Below are positions 14,421 to 17,623 of a DNA stretch of 17,623 nt, piece by piece. The translations under genes were made by a program, and so were the position numbers. Origin of the DNA: Candidatus Dormiibacterota bacterium (GTDB taxonomy: Bacteria > Chloroflexota > Dormibacteria > Aeolococcales > Aeolococcaceae); contig PMYJ01000118.1 in NCBI GenBank assembly GCA_003170875.1, positions 1,991 through 19,613 of the forward strand, in the 5' to 3' direction. Below the pieces are notes generated by a model. The model did no database searches and was not told the origin of the DNA. It was given only the letters and a program-made list of their open reading frames with translations. Position 1 is the stretch's first letter, and the number at the start of each line of letters is the position of its first letter.

Positions 14421-15677
14421 CTAATCGTCCGCCCGGGCAAAGGCGAGGCAGGCGTTGTGGCCACCGAAGCCGAAGCTGGTGCTGATCGCCAGATCCACGC
14501 GCGCGCTCCGGCCGACGTTGGGGACGTAGTCGAGGTCGCACTCCGGGTCGGGCTCGTCCAGGTTGATCGTCGGTGGGACGAAGTTGTCGCGGATCGCGAG
14601 GATCGAGAAGACCGCCTCCACCCCACCGGCCGCGCCCAGCAGGTGGCCGGTCATGGACTTGGTGGAGCTGATCGGGACGGTGGCCGCCCGCGGCCCGAGG
14701 GCGGACTTGACGGCCCTGGTCTCCGCGGCATCGTTGAGCTGAGTGGACGTCCCGTGGGCGTTCACGTAGTCGACCTGGTCCGGCCCCACACCGGCGCGGT
14801 GGAGGGCGCGCTGCACGCTGCGGCAGGCGCCGGTGCCGGTCGGATCGGGCTGCACCACGTCGATGGCGTCGTCGGTGGCGCCGTAGCCGACCACCTCCGC
14901 GTACATGCGGGCGCCGCGACGGCGAGCGTGCTCGTACTCCTCCAGGATCAGAATCCCGGAGCCCTCGCCCATCACGAAACCATCCCGATCCTTGTCGAAG
15001 GGTCGCGACGCCCTCTCGGGCTCGTCGTTGCGGGTGGACATCGCCTGCATGGCGTTGAAGGTCGCGATCCCGATTCGGCAGATCGCCGCCTCGGTGCCGC
15101 CGGCGATCACTGCCACGGCATCGCCTCGGCGAATCCACTCGGCCGCCTCGCCGATGGCGTTGCCCGAGGAGGCGCAGGCGGAGACCGCCGCGAAGTTGGG
15201 CCCGCGGGCGCCGAACTCGATGGCCACCCGGCCCGCCGTCATGTCCGGGATCATCGCCGGGATGGTGAAGGGAGAGACCCGCCGCGGCCCCATCGCGTTG
15301 AGGCGGACCACCGCGTTCTCCAGCCACTCCAGGCCTCCGATCCCGGACGCCACCAGCACTCCCACATCGTCGCCGATGGAGCGCACATCGAGACCGGAGT
15401 CGACGACCGCCTCACGGGCCGCGGCCAGGCCCAGGGCGACGCAGCGTGAGGTCCGGCGAGCCTCCTTGAGCCCGAGGTGGTCGGCCGGGTCGAAACCCTT
15501 GACCTCGCCGGCGATCCGGGTGGAGAGGTCGGAGGCCTCGCAGAGCGAGATCGGGACGATCCCCGAGCGGCCTCCCTTGCATGCGGCCCAGCTCGACTCC
15601 ACGTCGAGACCGAGAGGGGTGACGGCTCCGAGACCGGTGACGGCGACGCGCACCCGGCCGTTCTGCGCCACGCTCAT
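14421..15677 (-). CDS. fabF: 3-oxoacyl-[acyl-carrier-protein] synthase II
   Basis: A cytoplasmic condensing enzyme of type II fatty-acid synthesis that elongates acyl-ACP with malonyl-ACP. The 418-residue product has the normal KAS II length. The active-site Cys168 lies in VSACASSGNAIG, His308 in NAHGTSTQLND, and Lys340 and His345 in SSTKSMTGHLLGAAGG. PFDKDRDGFVMGEGSG (227-242) and SFGFGGHNACL (401-411) are also typical. The start codon overlaps the enoyl reductase stop as ATGA, and GGAGGAG lies eight bases upstream inside that gene, so translation is probably coupled. KAS I is less likely given the single complete KAS II pattern and length, but chain-length preference cannot be read from sequence. 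Confidence 0.95.
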   Translation of the reverse strand: MSVAQNGRVRVAVTGLGAVTPLGLDVESSWAACKGGRSGIVPISLCEASDLSTRIAGEVKGFDPADHLGLKEARRTSRCVALGLAAAREAVVDSGLDVRSIGDDVGVLVASGIGGLEWLENAVVRLNAMGPRRVSPFTIPAMIPDMTAGRVAIEFGARGPNFAAVSACASSGNAIGEAAEWIRRGDAVAVIAGGTEAAICRIGIATFNAMQAMSTRNDEPERASRPFDKDRDGFVMGEGSGILILEEYEHARRRGARMYAEVVGYGATDDAIDVVQPDPTGTGACRSVQRALHRAGVGPDQVDYVNAHGTSTQLNDAAETRAVKSALGPRAATVPISSTKSMTGHLLGAAGGVEAVFSILAIRDNFVPPTINLDEPDPECDLDYVPNVGRSARVDLAISTSFGFGGHNACLAFARADD

Positions 15678-16534
15678 TCGACCAGCTCCTCCGGCAGCTG
15701 GAGCTGCGCCGGAGCTCCCCCCTGGCTGTGGAAGCCGCCGTCCACGTGCAGCATCTCCCCGGTCACTGCCCGGGAGAGGTCGCTGAGCAAGAAGACGGCC
15801 GCGTCCGCCACCGGCGTGGCATCCGTGCTGTCCCATTTGAGCGGGGCCACGTGACCCCACGCATCTTTGAGTCCCTCGAAGGAAGAGACGGCCCGGGCGG
15901 CGATCGTCTCCAGGGGGCCCGCGGCCAGAGAATTGACCCGGATACGCCGCGCGCCGAGGTCGCGGGCGAGGTAACGGACGATCGACTCGAGGGCGGCCTT
16001 GGTGGGGCCCATCCAGTCGTAGAGCGGCCAGGCGACGGTGGCGTCGAAGGTGAGCGTGACCAGGGAGCCGCCCCGGTCGGGCATGAGGGGCGCGAACTCG
16101 GCGGCCATCGTCTTGAGGCTGAAGGCGGAGACCTGCATCGCGGTGGCGACCGACTCCCAGGGCGTGGTCATGAACTTGCCCCCGAGTGCATCCTCGGGCG
16201 CGTAACCGATGGCGTGGACGGCGCCGTCCAGCCCACTCCACCGCTCGCGCAGGGCCGAGGCGACGGCCGCTACCTGGTCGGGCCGGGAGGCGTCCATCTC
16301 CAGAACCGGTCCCTCGAGGCCGAGGCGGCGGCCGCTGCGCTCGGTGAGGCTCTTGGCCCGTCCGAACGAGGTGAGGATCACCTCCGCCCCGTGGTCGAGA
16401 CAGGCGTCGGCGATCGAGTAGGCGATGCTCTTGGGAGTGAGCACGCCGGTCACCAGGATGCGCCGGCCGGCGAGCAGGCCGCCAGGCGCAGCGGTGCTGC
16501 GGGAAGTGGCGATCGCGGGGGGCTCAGCGGTCAC
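15674..16534 (-). CDS. fabI: Enoyl-[acyl-carrier-protein] reductase (NADH), FabI/InhA-type
   Basis: A cytoplasmic short-chain dehydrogenase-fold enzyme that reduces trans-2-enoyl-ACP in each elongation cycle. The 286-residue product opens with about 20 disordered residues, then GRRILVTGVLTPKSIAYSIA (23-42), the FabI cofactor loop with the Ser-Ile-Ala signature. HAIGYAPEDALGG follows, and the catalytic pair Tyr172-x6-Lys179 lies in PLYDWMGPTKAALES. The Tyr-Asp-Trp-Met setting, together with WDSTDATPVADAAVFLLSD, is closer to mycobacterial InhA than to enterobacterial FabI by eye. The GTG at 16534 is the only sensible start; AGGGAG lies about ten bases upstream. It forms an operon with fabF (ATGA overlap) and follows the phosphatase gene by 65 nt. 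FabI enzymes are the target of triclosan, and InhA of isoniazid. Confidence 0.93.
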   Translation of the reverse strand: MTAEPPAIATSRSTAAPGGLLAGRRILVTGVLTPKSIAYSIADACLDHGAEVILTSFGRAKSLTERSGRRLGLEGPVLEMDASRPDQVAAVASALRERWSGLDGAVHAIGYAPEDALGGKFMTTPWESVATAMQVSAFSLKTMAAEFAPLMPDRGGSLVTLTFDATVAWPLYDWMGPTKAALESIVRYLARDLGARRIRVNSLAAGPLETIAARAVSSFEGLKDAWGHVAPLKWDSTDATPVADAAVFLLSDLSRAVTGEMLHVDGGFHSQGGAPAQLQLPEELVE

Positions 16535-16599
16535 GGAGGCAGGTCTCCCTCATGGCACGTGAAGGTGGAATCGGAGGAGGCAGCTGAGGTTACGGACTC

Positions 16600-17424
16600 T
16601 CACCTTCCCTCCACCTGGCGGACCAGCTGCAGCATGCGCTGATGCCAGTTGGGGCCGCCGGCCAGGATGTCGCCGCTCCGGAAGACCGCGGTCTCGTCGC
16701 CGGCCCAGTCGGTGACCACGCCCCCCGCCTCGCGGACCAGAAGGGCGCCGGCCGCGATGTCCCAGAGCCCGAGCCCGAGCTCGAAGAAGCCACTCCACAC
16801 CCCGGCCGCACAGTAGGCCAGGTCGAGGGAGGCGGCCCCCACCCGGCGGAGGTCCTCGAACTCGCCAAGAGCGGCGTTCATCACCGCCAGGTAGCGCGCG
16901 TGCCATTCCGGATGACGGAAGGGGAATCCGGTGGCGGTCACCCCGGCCGCCGGGCTGTCGATCAGGCTGAGGCGCCGCCCGGCACGATCAAAGGCGCCGG
17001 CCCCTCGCATCGCGACCCACCGGCTGCCCAGCTCCGGAGCGCTGACCACCCCGACGGTCGGCTGGCCCGCTTCGACGAGGGCGATGCTGACCCCCACCAT
17101 GGGGAACCCGAGCACGAAGTTGGTGGTCCCGTCGAGGGGGTCCACCACCCAGAAGCGGTCGGCCCAGGAGCCTCCGCCCTCCTCGGCGAGGATGGGGATC
17201 TCCGGGGTGGCGGTGCGCAGGATGGCCGTGGCGGCGGCCTCGGCGTCGCGGTCGACGCTCGTCACCCAGTCTCCCCGGCCCTTGGATTCGGGGACGGCGC
17301 GCCGGCCGGCGGCGCGCGCGGCGGTGATCACGCGCCCTCCCGCCTCGGCTGCGGCGGTGGCGAGGTGAAGGAGGTCGGTCGGGTGTCGGACCGGAGGGGG
17401 AGCGGCGGCGCTCATCCAGCCCAT
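16600..17424 (-). CDS. Inositol monophosphatase family protein
   Basis: A Mg-dependent, Li-sensitive-type phosphatase of the inositol monophosphatase family, 274 residues from the ATG at 17424. Possible substrates include myo-inositol-1-phosphate, histidinol phosphate or fructose-1,6-bisphosphate. Metal-site motifs are complete: GDWVTSVDRDAE (51-62), AEEGG (80-84), WVVDPLDGTTNF (92-103) and GLWDIAAGALLVREAGG (219-235). The open frame extends to 17532, but those residues are low-complexity and precede where the family begins; an ATG at 17415 is equally possible. No ribosome-binding site is clear for either. It is the first gene of the group leading to fabI and fabF and is divergent from the DUF72 gene across 122 bp. 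Substrate choice cannot be decided here. Confidence 0.9.
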   Translation of the reverse strand: MGWMSAAAPPPVRHPTDLLHLATAAAEAGGRVITAARAAGRRAVPESKGRGDWVTSVDRDAEAAATAILRTATPEIPILAEEGGGSWADRFWVVDPLDGTTNFVLGFPMVGVSIALVEAGQPTVGVVSAPELGSRWVAMRGAGAFDRAGRRLSLIDSPAAGVTATGFPFRHPEWHARYLAVMNAALGEFEDLRRVGAASLDLAYCAAGVWSGFFELGLGLWDIAAGALLVREAGGVVTDWAGDETAVFRSGDILAGGPNWHQRMLQLVRQVEGR

Positions 17425-17546
17425 GATCGCCGATGGACGCGCCGGGTCGTCGCCGTGGCCAGTCGGGCGCCTCGGATTGGGACGCCGCGGCCAGAATCCG
17501 ATCGTCGCCTGGCCCGAGAGGCTCCGGGTCACTACTGTTGGAGGAG

Positions 17547-17623
17547 ATGGAGGAGCGGCGGGGGCGGGCCCCGATCCTGGTGGGCACCTGCAACTGGGTC
17601 GACCACGAGGAGTTCTACCCGGA
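17547..17623 (+). CDS. N-terminus of a DUF72 (YecE-like) protein, cut by window edge
   Basis: Only 25 codons are visible. They include ILVGTCNWVDHEEFYP, matching the N-terminal pattern of DUF72 proteins, in which a V-G-T-x-x-W strand is followed by an F-Y-P motif. DUF72 proteins form a TIM barrel of unknown function. The ATG at 17547 is preceded by GGAGGAG, but only two bases separate GGAGG from it. A weak -10-like TACTGT (17533-17538) would give a nearly leaderless message. The call rests on a short stretch. Confidence 0.65.
   Translation, partial: MEERRGRAPILVGTCNWVDHEEFYP

Noticed and set aside
16561..16607. GAAGGTG/CACCTTC inverted repeat between the phosphatase gene and fabI
   Set aside because: Seven base pairs across 33 bases with no T-run is too weak to call a terminator or operator.

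Overview
The window is GC-rich bacterial chromosome, with strong third-position G/C bias, GTG starts and at least one probable leaderless promoter. Its genes include an InhA-like enoyl-ACP reductase, a free-standing 5'-3' exonuclease, a GT87-type membrane glycosyltransferase and membrane-bound GGDEF-EAL proteins. This suits an actinobacterium or a related terrestrial lineage such as Dormibacterota or Chloroflexota. I cannot fix the phylum from the sequence. No rRNA, tRNA, CRISPR array, transposase or phage gene was seen.

Left part (1-4868): a DHA2-type MFS exporter that runs off the left edge is preceded by its likely TetR-family regulator. Each has its own promoter region with a TGAT-N6-ATCA inverted repeat, and an intrinsic terminator lies between the two genes. 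Next come a 5'-3' exonuclease on the minus strand and, divergent from it, a membrane protein with two WWDG motifs followed by an aldo/keto reductase.

Middle part (4876-12912): two bifunctional GGDEF-EAL cyclic-di-GMP proteins flank a secreted subtilisin-like protease and a second DHA2 MFS transporter. The protease ends in a tryptophan-rich tail in which Trp recurs every five residues, with the last units encoded by a near-perfect 15-nt tandem repeat. The intergenic region between the protease and the divergent transporter holds a degenerate tandem repeat with an exact 40-bp period. Blocks of that repeat reappear upstream of the second GGDEF-EAL gene. The first GGDEF-EAL gene lies 76 nt behind the protease on the same strand, so one regulatory signal could reach the protease and both c-di-GMP enzymes. 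This is the most unusual feature of the window.

Right part (13069-17623): a GT87-like polytopic glycosyltransferase is followed on the same strand by a housekeeping group, transcribed inositol-monophosphatase-like protein, then enoyl-ACP reductase, then 3-oxoacyl-ACP synthase II. The last two overlap by ATGA. The start of a divergent DUF72-family gene is cut by the right edge.
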